From the NCBI GenBank assembly GCA_051453625.1, contig JBOZIK010000001.1, positions 130,951,509 to 131,015,508 on the forward strand: a stretch of 64,000 nucleotides of DNA. The letters run 5' to 3'. The notes under the pieces were generated by a model. The model searched no databases. It was not told where the DNA came from and worked only from the letters and a program-made list of their open reading frames with translations. Made by a program: the position numbers and the translations under genes. The stretch comes from Welwitschia mirabilis. Taxonomy: Eukaryota > Gnetophyta > Gnetopsida > Welwitschiales. This document shows, piece by piece, positions 49,850-60,616 of the stretch (within the stretch, counting starts at the first letter, position 1; each line of letters opens with the position of its first letter).

Positions 49850-51504
49850 AATTGTTGTCAAGTCTATCAAGCTAAGGGGTGATTTGTTAAGAAGGATTTG
49901 CTTTTTCTTTTTACCAAGAGAAGGGAAGTTATAATCTTCTAATATTTCAATGTCATTTTCCTCTTCTTCTTCATTATTTTTAAAGTCATTTTGGGAAGTT
50001 GAAGATTCACACAAAGGAGGACTTGTTTCTTGTTCACTTCTTGTCATAACCTTATAATCTTTTCTCATTTTATTAGGGTTTAGTAAAGGTTGTATAGCTA
50101 ATATTCCTTGAGGTCTTTAATTTGCAAAATTATTTGTTAAAGGATGTTTATTAAGTTTTCAAGTTTGACATTTGTTTCTTCATATGATCTTCTAATTTCA
50201 TCTATAAGATTTGTGATTGGATTATTTGGATGTTGGTAGTTAGATGAATTTGGTGGGTAGTTTGTATTTTCGAATTAATTTCTAAAAAGTTGAGAAATTT
50301 TTTGAAAATGAGTGTTCAACTTAGGTTGTGTCTGATTCTGGTTTCGAAAGTTTTGAGATGTTTGGTTAAAAGTGCAAACTTCTTTATGAATTCTTTCTTT
50401 GTATGTTGGCAAAAGAGGACAGTTTTTGGTAATCTGATAATTATCCTCACATAAATCACAAGTTGGTACAACATTTCTTTCGATTGCAGATTTAACATCT
50501 AAGATCATTTCAGCATACTTATCTAAGGTTGTTGTAAAGTTTTTCATAATATTTGTAGGCTTGGATTCTACCTCATTTTGTTTTATCTCATTTAAATCTT
50601 TGATAATTTGGCCTAAGATGTGGTTTTATTTTGTTGTTGGCCAAGTTTGACTAACCTTCACAAGTTCTTCTAATTTTATTCAGGCATTGTCTAGTGTAAG
50701 GTTCATAAAATTTCCATCATAAGAAAAATCTACAAATTGTTTTTTGTGGGGAGTTAATCCACTATAAAAGTAGGTTACTGGTTATTCTCATGAAAAAGCA
50801 TGTATTAGATTAGAATGGGTTGCTATAAAGATACGTGCATATGTGGAGGCATAATCTTCATTCGGTTTTTGTTGAAAGTTTATTACCTCCTTTTTTCTTT
50901 TTCTCACAGTTTTTTCACTCATGAATGTTTTAATGAATTTTTCTTGGACTTGCTCCCAAGTTTTTAAGCTTTTGTGGGGTATGGTTTTTAGCCAATTTTT
51001 CACTCACCCTTTAATGTTATAAGAAAGATTACCATATATGTTCTATCAATTATTTTTTTCTTCCCATTTTTCGAGGTGAGGATTAATTGTTCTATATCTG
51101 CTATGTATTGAAGGGGATCCTCATCATCTTCTCCACTAAAAGTTGAATAGGCATTTAAATTTTATAAGCTCAATGTCATCTCCTAGGGGTAGATCAAAAG
51201 GGATTTAAATCTCTCGTTTCTTGTTGCCTAACAATTCCCTTAGGATAAGGGTTGCATTAGGATTAGGAGTAAAAGATCCAACAACTTGTTTTTGTTTATG
51301 AGTAGCACTTGACATTGTAAACCGGTTCTTTTCTTCTATAGGGGTTTCATTAAAAAAATCTGATTCAGAAAAAATAAATTCAAGAGAATTGAGTGCACCT
51401 AGGAATTTCTTTTCTAATTTGTTTTCTATATCCACTAGTTCATCTTTAATGTTCTTCTCTATCAGCAGCCTTTCTCTTTGATATATCTTCTCAAGATTGA
51501 CCAT
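49850..51504 (-). pseudogene. Element B gag
   Basis: The chosen start MVNLEKIYQRERLLIE (ATG 51504-51502) lies just after the leader; the N-terminal ~45 residues look coiled-coil. Next come MSSATHKQKQVV, a gag core (MKNWLKTIPHKSLKTWEQVQ at ~51000, FIKTF, RKRKKEVINFQQ), the knuckle-like CDLCEDNYQITKNCP (~50450-50410) in which the usual His is Tyr, and VMTRSEQ, equivalent to the A-(I/V)-TTRSG signature of Athila Gag. Several stops (for example near 51200 and 50780) break it. The frame is also open upstream of the start through the leader to 51999. Confidence 0.85.
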
Positions 51505-51980
51505 ATTAAACATCCTGCAAATAGCAAATAATAGAAAACAAGGTAAAAAATAATAAAACATCATCCTATCCATCAGAGGGACGACAAAAGGAATGACACA
51601 CACAGAAACCAGAAAAATAGAATTAGAATAGAAACCAAAATAGAAAGTAAAAAACTCAGGAAATAAGACTGTCATTCCCTTGGTCATCTGAACATCAAGG
51701 GAGATGATAGAAATAATTTTTGTTGCAGAAAAATAGAAAACTAAAAATAAAACTAAAATAAAAAAATCATACATTATTGTTTTGCCTGTTGTGTGGACGA
51801 CAGAGGGAACAACCACTATCTTTTTACAAAAAATTAAATCTGAAATACCAAAGCTAAAAAGCTGCACATAAAAAAACCTATAGCTTCTAATAAAGTATAA
51901 TGTCACTATAGACAAATAACTAAATAAAGGTCTAATATACTCACTTGAATGATAACAACCCTTGTACTCCTTGATAGCCT

Positions 51981-51998
51981 TCCCTAGTAACGACACCA
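51981..51998 (-). other. Primer-binding site of element B
   Basis: Minus strand TGGTGTCGTTACTAGGGA, 13 of 18 to the Athila-type site; all five differences are C>T or G>A. Confidence 0.85.
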
Positions 51999-52005
51999 AT
52001 TTTAT

Positions 52006-53213
52006 TACGATGTGTATTTATGCAAGTGTTTGAGTTCAAAAGGATTTTGCCATTAATAAAATAAATAGATATCTCACACAATACATCACACTAGTATGAG
52101 TGGGAGTAGATCTGAAATGCCGTATTCTCGTTGAAGACTATGAGACAAGACTCAGATTTCTTTGCAAATGGAATATAGGAACCAGAAATAAATAACAATG
52201 TAGGACATAAAAGAATGCAAATGCAAATGCAAAGTACAACTAATATAAATAAAATGCAAAATGGAACTAACACTACTTGTTTTTAACCTTAACAGAGGCT
52301 ACTCTTGATGATCTATATCACCCAAAAAATTGTCGCTAGATCAAGGGCAATCACAAACTATAAGGGTAATCTAAGAATCTAAAATGCAATCATGAAAATA
52401 AACAAGGTTTTTGTATTAAGAAGACTAACAACATCTGGGTTTAAAAATAGTTGGGCTTCAATAAAGGATGCACAGCCCTCCATTAGAGGAATATCTTTTT
52501 GCGACACTCAAGATGGATCTCTCACCCTTTAATCTCATGTCACGAGAATTTATGGTGCAACGAAGATAAGAAGGATAGTCGAAGAGGGACTTATTTATAA
52601 TAACCTACAGTAGAAAATGATAAATAGAAGGCGTGGCAAGATACGCTCTTTTACATAAATGAAATGGATGAAATGGTTAAGGGTCGTTCTTAGAGTCGGT
52701 TACATGTCAGTGTTGTCCTGACTATTGTTCAAATGACAATGAGGATGATATCTCATTACAAAAGATGACTCTGAATAATGACTCAGCAGTGATTTAGCAC
52801 TCCACATCAGCAACCAGCAGTGTCATCATCCTCTGTGTCATGGGGACGACACACGGGACGACGGTCTTTTTAACCATTTCATCTAAAGAAAAACCTAGCA
52901 TTTTTGTAGTAATCCTTCTTCAAATCTCTATGCATCAGAATATGCCTTTAGTACATAAAAATCTAGGTAATAATTGCACATTTCCAAGATTTNNNNNNNN
53001 NNNNNNNNNNNNNNNNNNNNNNNNNNNNNNNNNNNNNNNNNNNNNNNNNNNNNNNNNNNNNNNNNNNNNNNNNNNNNNNNNNNNNNNNNNNNATTGCACA
53101 TTTCCAAGATTTTCTATCATTTCTCCAAAATACTCAGAATTACACTTAAACCTGTATAAAAATCCTTCAAAACAACTCATAAAACTCCATCAAATAACCA
53201 TAGACTGGCAGCA
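52006..53213 (-). repeat. Element B 5' LTR (right)
   Basis: Homologous to 46358-47448. It includes minus-strand TATAAATA (52599-52592) and a wobble-paired hairpin at 52837-52850. The 100-N gap 52993-53092 is flanked on both sides by the same 20 bases (attgcacatttccaagattt), so the gap probably hides a simple contig overlap. Confidence 0.85.
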
Positions 53214-54498
53214 TAACAATTAAGAATGAGATTATGCCCTTCTGGTTGAGCTAGAACTCTATGAGCCTCATGTCTATGCTGGATGAGATTATGCCTTTAT
53301 GCTTAAGTTGGAGTAAAAGCTACATGAATGTACTTTAGTACTTATGTTTTTCCATAAATTTATTATGCTGGTTTGAAAGCTATGTCTCATTCCTAGATCT
53401 CTTATACAATTTCACTCTCTTATACTTCTTATTATTATGCTTGCTTTATTGATAGCTTTTGTTATCTATCGCTGTGGAAGAATGACACTGGGATTATACT
53501 AAAAATAAATGTCCTAGTATTATTAGTAAAAGTTAGGTTTAACGACACAAGATTTGTATCCATAGGGAGTTCTTTTTATTTATCATAAATTAATGATAAA
53601 TACAAGCATAGCCAGATTTCACCATAAACACTTGCATGTCCCTCAGGGACATCACGGCTTTGATAAGGAGTAATTGCATAATTTTCTTTGACATATCTGG
53701 TCTTAGTTACCCTATAGTTTATGCCCTACATAGGGGCTTCCTGATTACACAAAGAGAAATTTCTTATGCTTTTAGTTAATGTATGATTTTTCTATAATAA
53801 AAATTCTTTTCCCCTCGCTTGGATCTAGATTATCTCTTAAGAATATATATATATATATATATATTTAACATAACATTACAAAAAATTACATATCACTTTG
53901 TTATTTACTAATTATGACATTTTACTATCTTGAAATATGCATGGCCTTAATTAATCAAAAACTATAAATAATGAATGCACTAAAAAATAGAACAAATAAA
54001 AAATTATCTTTATTAATTAAAAATACTTCTTTCTCTAAACATGATCTGTCATTGGTAAGAAGGGTGGTTTAGCTTAACAAACTACTCAAGAGGGTCTACC
54101 TTTGAGGTATTTTCTCTAAGATCACTAGGTAATGAGATTATGCTTAAGAAGGATTTTAGCTAAACTCTTATGCCCTATGGCTTGACCAAACCATCCTTTT
54201 GACTTTGATTAAGGGTTGCGAATTACATTGCATCTTATTCTATAAAGGTCATACCCCTTGAACAGATAGTTATAACTTCTCATATAATTAATGAGTTTCC
54301 TTTAAATCACACATTAATGCATTGATCCACATGTCAACTTTATTCAATTGACTAACCACATTAGTTACATATTGATGAGAACTCTTTAATATTGGGTTTC
54401 ATAGCACATGATACTAATCATAGCTTTTTGAATATGTATGTAATATATCATTATACAAAATTTAACTTTTAGTATTTCACTCATAATAACATGGATAA
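53214..54498. other. Unassigned AT-rich interval
   Basis: If element F below is real, this is its internal part on the minus strand, cut by element B. No coding motif was found. It contains an (AT)n run and a ctgtggaagaatgacact motif near 53482 similar to the one near 28750. Confidence 0.3.
53844..53866. repeat. (AT)n microsatellite
   Basis: About eleven AT units. Confidence 0.9.
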
Positions 54499-54510
54499 GC
54501 TTTAATACCA
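54499..54510 (-). other. Primer-binding site of LTR F
   Basis: Minus strand TGGTATTAAAGC, identical to the copia element's PBS and two C>T/G>A changes from the iMet-type site. Confidence 0.6.
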
Positions 54511-54513
54511 TAA

Positions 54514-56136
54514 TGTATTTAACTAAAAGTATTAATATCAAAGTTTTAGTTATAGGATTATTCCATGTCGTACTTAATACCTTTACCCTTTAAATCACCT
54601 TCACTAGAAAACTTTGCATTAATTACAAGATTGATTAGTAATACTTAGTAACACAAATTACTCTAATCCTCTACTCATGAAATATCCTCACTTCTCAAAG
54701 CTATAATTGAATCCAATCCGACCACATAAAAATTAAAACCCAAAAATTATTCACCATAAAATCTATGGAATACTATTCAAGAACAACAACAATGCTATGG
54801 GATTATTAATGTAGTTTAGTAAAAATAATGACTTGTTATGATTAAGTAGTAATTATGACTTCCTATCCTAAATCATGCACAAACATTTTAACCCAATATA
54901 ATTAACTCAAAAAAAAACTTAAAAAGAACTCAAGAACCTACTACTCTAAACTTATGACATTTTTCCTGTCAATATTTGGTCGAAACCAAATAAGTTTAGG
55001 TCTTTGTAACATTATTATCACCTTGGTAAATATGTGTAGTGCCTTAATCTTATCTAGTTTATGGCTCTACCTCCCTAGACATATTAGATTCCATAAATCT
55101 GAAAAGGGTCCCATATCCCCTTCCTTATCTTCTTAAGATGGAGCTTAATAAAGACACATAGTACTACATGTATATTAGGAATCTCCAAAAATCTAGTAAT
55201 GCTCATAACCTTATGGACCATATTTCTCATGAGTTCTATAAGGGTTTTGCATATTGTTATTGACAACAAATCCTATACATGAATACCATCAAGAAAAAAT
55301 TATAAGCTTTGCATAAGATGTATAGTGTAAGATAAGATTTATAAGCTTTACCATAAAATTCAAAAATAAGGCAAGTACTTGAAAAGTTTCACAAATACAC
55401 CACATAAAATTAGATTAATGTTGTAAATAAGACAAAGCCCAATAACCATCAATAATACAGAAGAATGCTAAAAAAGTAAGAGAACAAAATAAGTTTTCTT
55501 ACCACTTAAATAAATAGCTTGAATTAAAAGTTAAATTATCCACAACACTTTGTACAGTAGCCATAAGAACCAAATGTTTTGAGTAATTTAGAAAATTATA
55601 ATATTTCTGGATAAAGGTAACATGGAGTTAATTTCTTATTCAATAGATGCTATTAAGCAGCAAAAGAAGAAGAAGAGGAAAAAAGAAAAAACTAGCCTTT
55701 ATCTATTTTGTAAACCCAAAACTAGCTAGTCATCCAAATGACGTGTCATCAACTCAAAATAATTTAATCATGCATTATCTAATAATTTAAATTAAGCACT
55801 TAATTGTTTTTTCTATGTTATGATAAACATGCAATGAAATGCATTGGCTCTATGACTCTATTAGTAAATTAATCTACTTAATTTTAAAATGAAATTAATG
55901 TAATTTGTATCTTATACATAATTACATACAAATGGTAGGAATAAAATAAAAAATAATATTATTCAACTGCTGTGATATGCTAATTTATTTTTAGGTTATA
56001 AGCTTGGTGATATCAATTAATGCATATCGATAATGAAAAAAGATATAATTACTATCATTATTTATCATTATTTTTTCTTAAATTTTATATAAAAAGTTTA
56101 ATAACAATACTTAAAAGTTAAATAGGAGGTATTACA
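54514..56136 (-). mobile_element. LTR F with adjacent PBS
   Basis: The plus strand begins TGTATTTAAC three bases after the PBS and ends GGTATTACA at 56136. On the minus strand it therefore reads TGTAATACCTCC...AAATACA, a TG...CA unit of 1623 bp. TGTAATACC is a common start of Del/Tekay-type chromovirus LTRs. No partner LTR was found in the window, so it is a truncated element or solo LTR with a piece of interior. Short ORFs at 54954-55136 and 55084-55269 inside it have no recognisable domain. Confidence 0.5.
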
Positions 56137-56446
56137 TAAAATTAAAGTTTAAATAATTCCCTACTTGAAGATTAGATTGTGATAGTAAAAATGCTCAAAG
56201 ACTTTAGAATGACATTTTTAATTCCTCTGCAAATTTTTCTTTTTAATTTTAATGTCTACTATGTGTTATTGTAATCTTGTTATTAAAAAAATGTAAATGG
56301 GATTATAGCTTATTTAGTAGGACATTTGTCCCTTAATCTAGAAGGTTATAGATTTGAACATTTAGATGTCTTGTTTGACATTATGGAAGGAATTTCAAAT
56401 AATTAAATCATTCATTTAGATGTTGTATTGACTTAATTAAATTTTC
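56137..56446. other. AT-rich spacer
   Basis: Sequence between LTR F and the LINE poly(A) end. No feature seen. Confidence 0.5.
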
Positions 56447-56449
56447 TTT

Positions 56450-56879
56450 TTTTTTTGAAAAAAAAAGTATATATATTAAACTAAGAAATGTACATTAGGA
56501 GGCAAAATCGCTTGAGCGTTACAGAAGCACTGAACTATTCATAGCCGTGAATTAAACTACTCATAGGAAAAGAGACCTAAAATAGCAAGCCAAAAAGAGG
56601 GCGAAACCGCCCCTCAAAAATAACGTAGTAAGAAGTTGTCTAAAAGGGTGCAGGTACTAATGGAAACAACCATAAAAAAGGACTTAAGACTACTGAAAAA
56701 TGGGGGCAAAACCACCCATTAAAACTAGAACTTATAAAGAACTCTAAATTATAGGAAAAAACCAAAAAGAAAGAGGATTATAGTCCTCTACAGTCCTCTA
56801 CATAAAGGAAACATGTTGCCATGGTTGTTTTTGAGTAGAAATCTGCCCAGGTTGTCTGAGAGCACCTTAAAGGCTTAAT
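56450..56879 (-). other. LINE copy 1 3' UTR
   Basis: Non-coding, ending in a TTAATATATATAC stretch, T9, C and A10 on the minus strand. A short palindrome-like gggcgaaaccgcccc lies at 56599-56613. Confidence 0.65.
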
Positions 56880-57960
56880 CTATTTTCTTGAATTCTTCAA
56901 CACTAGCCGGTTCTTATCTAGATGAAGACGGAGAGATTTCTTCCTGTAAGCTGACTTTATAGCCTGGAGTAGAGCTCGGTGAGAGAGACCCAGGGTAATA
57001 ACTGGGAATCTTTTTAACCCCTGAATCATTGCTAGAAGAACCTCCCTTCTGGCTGCATTCATGTCAAGTTCCTGAGTTTGGGATTGGAATTCCATTGAAG
57101 AGGAGTCAGAAGTAGATCTTTGGGGAGAACTAGGACCTTAAGCTAGAGAAGGAGAGTGTTGGACATACCCACCTTGTTCCGGGGAAGGATGAGCTGGAGA
57201 AGAAGGGCCTGAAACTGGGGAAGGGTGAGTTGAAGACTGAGCTTGGGCTGGGATGGGAGGATGCTCCTCGGGAGTTTTCTGTTGGGCTAGGGACGAAGAC
57301 GATCCTTCTGAGTGAGCTAGGGGTAAAGACGCCCCCCTATTGCTAGGGTTGGAATGAGTTGTTGTTTCTTCAAGAGTAGGGTTCCTAACTGAGGAGGAAC
57401 TTCTGGTAGATGTTCTCCTGGGGGGTCTGATGAGGACAATGATGGGGAGGAGGGGGAGGAGCCTTTCGAGCTCGAGCTTCTTCTGCTGCTCTTCAAAGGG
57501 CTAGGATTAAACCTAAGTACCTTAAGGAGTCCTTACGCTTAAGCACTTGAATGAAGAAATAAGGAAGATTCACCTAGCGTTGCAGGTCAAGAGCCTTAAG
57601 AAACATGAAATGGATACTAGAAAGCTTAGAACAATTACCAGATTCAATGAAATATCTATCCATTAGTTCTGTTACAAGTCCCCATGGGGGCGGTAATGCC
57701 TTCCTGCTAATATGTCCACTGGGTAATTTAGGAATTTCACCTTAAAAGAAATGGAGAGCTTCTCGTTGGCCTCTGCTTCCAAACGGGATTCTTTCATCTT
57801 CCGTTGGGACCTTCAATAGTCTGGCGAAGGATTCTTTGGAAATTTCTATTGGAATTCTTTTGAAAGTTGTTCGCCCTCCTCTCCATCGCCTGTAAAAAGG
57901 GGTGATATCAGCCCTCATATCTCCTCTCAGTTTGTGCAGAAGGGTTCCCCACCCCACCAC
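56880..57960 (-). pseudogene. LINE tail: PTPP-like segment, Ser/Pro-rich linker, J-domain-like end
   Basis: Minus-strand reading. From 57960, ITPFYRRWRGGRTTFKRIPI continues from the LINE C-terminus into SKESFARLLKVPTEDERIPF. After a stop come GLVTELMDRYFIESG and VNLPYFFIQVL, with the spacing seen in plant PTPP-type proteins. Next is a Ser/Pro-rich stretch (57480-57130), then MEFQSQTQELDMNAARREVL and the end TLGLSHRALLQAIKSAYRKK followed by SLRLHLDKN (~56990-56910). The last part looks like J-domain helix II and the HPD loop, with Pro changed to Leu. Stops at 57766-57764 and elsewhere break it. Whether this is a LINE extension, an acquired gene or a neighbour is unresolved. Confidence 0.4.
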
Positions 57961-58549
57961 TTGTATTTTTTGCCACAGCTCTAGGCATCCCTCAAAGAGG
58001 ATTAGGTCAGCTGGCTCATAGGTTGGAGTGGCTCCTATGGCAATTTTAATTTGAGAATGATTGCGGATAATCTTCCTAGCTGTATAAAGAAGAAAGGGTA
58101 AGGGGGCGTTATTGAAAATTAGACTATTTCTGATCCACCATATCTGCTAAAAAGTCAGGCGAATCCCATCCACTAAATGCATGTCAAGGCCACCACAGCT
58201 TTGAGAGTACTTTGACATTATGACAATTAGTTACTTGCTCCATACACATTGATGAAAGAGATGCTGTGTTGTTTTTGGATTAGACTAACAGATGGGATAT
58301 TTAGTATCAACTTGAAATCCCCTTTGATAATTAATCTCTTGTCAAAATTCGGTGGTGCTCTTTTAGCCAATAGAAGACTTTAATTTTTTCTGGTATTTGT
58401 CCTCTCTAATGCTTCTTATAATTGTTTTGTTTGCTATATTTCTTGATTAAGATCTGTTTGGATGTTTCACTCTAAGAAATGTTTAATTTAGAGAGTTGTT
58501 GGTGAGCTTTGCAAAATTGTTTCCTTAGATATAACACCCATGTTCAATA
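57961..58549 (-). pseudogene. LINE copy 1 zf-RVT and C-terminal region
   Basis: The minus strand shows KIKVFYWLKEHHRILTRD, GFQVDTKYPIC and QHLFHQC, the pattern of the plant zf-RVT domain (W-L, T-D-L-KRG, C-xx-C, HLF-xC), then the IRNSLIFNN-like region typical of plant non-LTR elements. Stops are present. Confidence 0.8.
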
Positions 58550-59269
58550 NNNNNNNNNNNNNNNNNNNNNNNNNNNNNNNNNNNNNNNNNNNNNNNNNNN
58601 NNNNNNNNNNNNNNNNNNNNNNNNNNNNNNNNNNNNNNNNNNNNNNNNNNNNNNNNNNNNNNNNNNNNNNNNNNNNNNNNNNNNNNNNNNNNNNNNNNNN
58701 NNNNNNNNNNNNNNNNNNNNNNNNNNNNNNNNNNNNNNNNNNNNNNNNNNNNNNNNNNNNNNNNNNNNNNNNNNNNNNNNNNNNNNNNNNNNNNNNNNNN
58801 NNNNNNNNNNNNNNNNNNNNNNNNNNNNNNNNNNNNNNNNNNNNNNNNNNNNNNNNNNNNNNNNNNNNNNNNNNNNNNNNNNNNNNNNNNNNNNNNNNNN
58901 NNNNNNNNNNNNNNNNNNNNNNNNNNNNNNNNNNNNNNNNNNNNNNNNNNNNNNNNNNNNNNNNNNNNNNNNNNNNNNNNNNNNNNNNNNNNNNNNNNNN
59001 NNNNNNNNNNNNNNNNNNNNNNNNNNNNNNNNNNNNNNNNNNNNNNNNNNNNNNNNNNNNNNNNNNNNNNNNNNNNNNNNNNNNNNNNNNNNNNNNNNNN
59101 NNNNNNNNNNNNNNNNNNNNNNNNNNNNNNNNNNNNNNNNNNNNNNNNNNNNNNNNNNNNNNNNNNNNNNNNNNNNNNNNNNNNNNNNNNNNNNNNNNNN
59201 NNNNNNNNNNNNNNNNNNNNNNNNNNNNNNNNNNNNNNNNNNNNNNNNNNNNNNNNNNNNNNNNNNNNN

Positions 59270-60516
59270 GTGAGATTAGAATCTTTATCTTTTTGAATTC
59301 CCCATCCTCCTGAGTCCTTAGGACGGGCTATAATTTTCCATTTACAGAGATGTATTCGATGGTGGTCTTTTCCCCCTGACCAGATAAAATCTTTTAAAAT
59401 CCTATCAATTTTTTGTATAATATTCTTTGGGGGGTGATAACGGAAGTTATATATCAAAAAAAAGAAATTAGACAGGAATTTATAAGAATGATTTTAGCCT
59501 TTGAGGATAGAAAGTTGTTGTGTCAAGAGCTGCACCTCCTTTGTATAGAATCCAAAATGTAATTCCAGGTACTTGTCCTATGTTAAATTCATAGAGGAAT
59601 GCCCAAGTGAATATCCTGAATGTCTTTTAACTTTGTGTTTATGATGCGAGCGATTTTGCCTCCTCTGATACATTGTCTACCCAAGGTATGTATTCTTGAT
59701 TTGTTCCAATTAGTATGAAGCCCTATTACCTCTGCAAATGTGTTCATGACATTTTTTATAACTTTTGCTTGCTGACAGGTCGCCTTGGTCATGATGATGA
59801 TATCTTCTACATAGTGATTGTTGAGAAAAATTTGACCTCCAATTCTGATTCCTATAACTCCATTATTTCTTAAGAAAGCCTGTAGAACATTTATCAAATA
59901 GAAAAGGTATGACGATAGAGGGTCCNNNNNNNNNNCTCTTCTAACTGAGATGAAGTTTGATCTGTAACTATTGACCTCCACACTAAACTCAGCCAAAGCC
60001 TGTATGTCTAGTCATAGGTTAATAATATCTTGAGAGAAGCTAATTTTCTGAAAATACATCCTAATGCTTACCAACTAACTGAGTCATAAGCTTTTGCAAT
60101 ATCTAGTTTAGCAATGAGAAGCAGAAATTTATGTTTTTTAATAGAGTGAATAATTTCATGGATCAAAAGGATTTGGTCTTGGATATACCTGGAATGAATG
60201 AAGGTAGCTTGGTTCTCTAAAATCACATTGGGGAGCAAGGGGACGATTCGGTTAACCATAATTTTTATGAAGATTTGTAAATGACATTGCAAACCCCTAA
60301 GGGGCTAAAGTCCTTTGGTCTACTGGCATTCCTTTTTTCCAGTATGATGACCTCCCTAGTTCTGTTCATCTCTATAGGAATCTGTCGATTGTGGAATATT
60401 TCTTGCATTGCATCGTGGAGGTTATCCCCTAGAATAAAGAAATATGATTTGAAGAATTCAATTGGCTACCCATCAGAATCAGGTGCTCGGTTATTTTTCA
60501 TCGATCTGACTATAGC
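59270..60516 (-). pseudogene. LINE copy 1 reverse transcriptase
   Basis: Minus-strand pieces: ENQATFIHSRYIQDQILLIH and LLIAKLDIAKAYDSVSW (60290-60070), then FSVEVNSYRSNF, DPLSSYLFYLINVL, the catalytic box as YVED (59813-59802) where active elements have (F/Y)ADD, GLHTNWNKSR and LGIPL, and further on FIWSGGKDHHRIHLCKW (~59390-59330). The first catalytic Asp of ADD is replaced (A-D-D to V-E-D), so this copy cannot polymerise. A 10-N gap lies at 59926-59935. Confidence 0.88.
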
Positions 60517-60616
60517 NNNNNNNNNNNNNNNNNNNNNNNNNNNNNNNNNNNNNNNNNNNNNNNNNNNNNNNNNNNNNNNNNNNNNNNNNNNNNNNNNNNN
60601 NNNNNNNNNNNNNNNN

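Larger units (their letters stand above)
46358..53213 (-). mobile_element. Element B: Athila/Tat-branch Ty3 element lacking most of pol
   Basis: Same family as element A. Minus-strand order: 5' LTR (53213-52006), PBS (51998-51981), leader, gag, protease, then a junction near 49,265-49,300 that jumps from protease straight to the 3' non-coding region (A's 13335 next to A's 18340), then the 3' LTR (47448-46358). RT, RNase H and integrase are gone, so this is a deletion derivative. Its left LTR is also followed by leader and gag of a second copy (C). Gaps at 47953, 48734 and 52993; the 47953 and 52993 gaps sit between repeated flanks. Confidence 0.85.
56447..60516 (-). mobile_element. L1-type LINE, copy 1 (3' part)
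   Basis: Read on the minus strand: RT (60500-59500), a gap of 720 N (58550-59269), zf-RVT region (58420-58250), C-terminal region, an unusual GC-richer tail (57960-56880), a 3' UTR, then a poly(A) after a T run (poly-T on the plus strand at 56447-56456), the usual LINE terminus. The 5' part (endonuclease) is missing, cut at the 100-N gap 60517-60616. Confidence 0.85.

Noticed and set aside
51505-51999. N-terminal extension of the element B gag frame through the leader
   Set aside because: The frame is open, but it covers the leader between PBS and gag, is hydrophobic without a Gag motif, and the homologous regions of A and C do not keep it open.
54245-54265. Sequence resembling the reverse complement of the tgttcaaggggtata word at 363
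   Set aside because: It lies on the internal side of the F primer site rather than in the LTR, and the similarity does not extend; likely chance.
58509-59457. Long frames across 58550-59269 on both strands
   Set aside because: Composed mainly of N; only the minus-strand LINE reading on the flanks has motif support.
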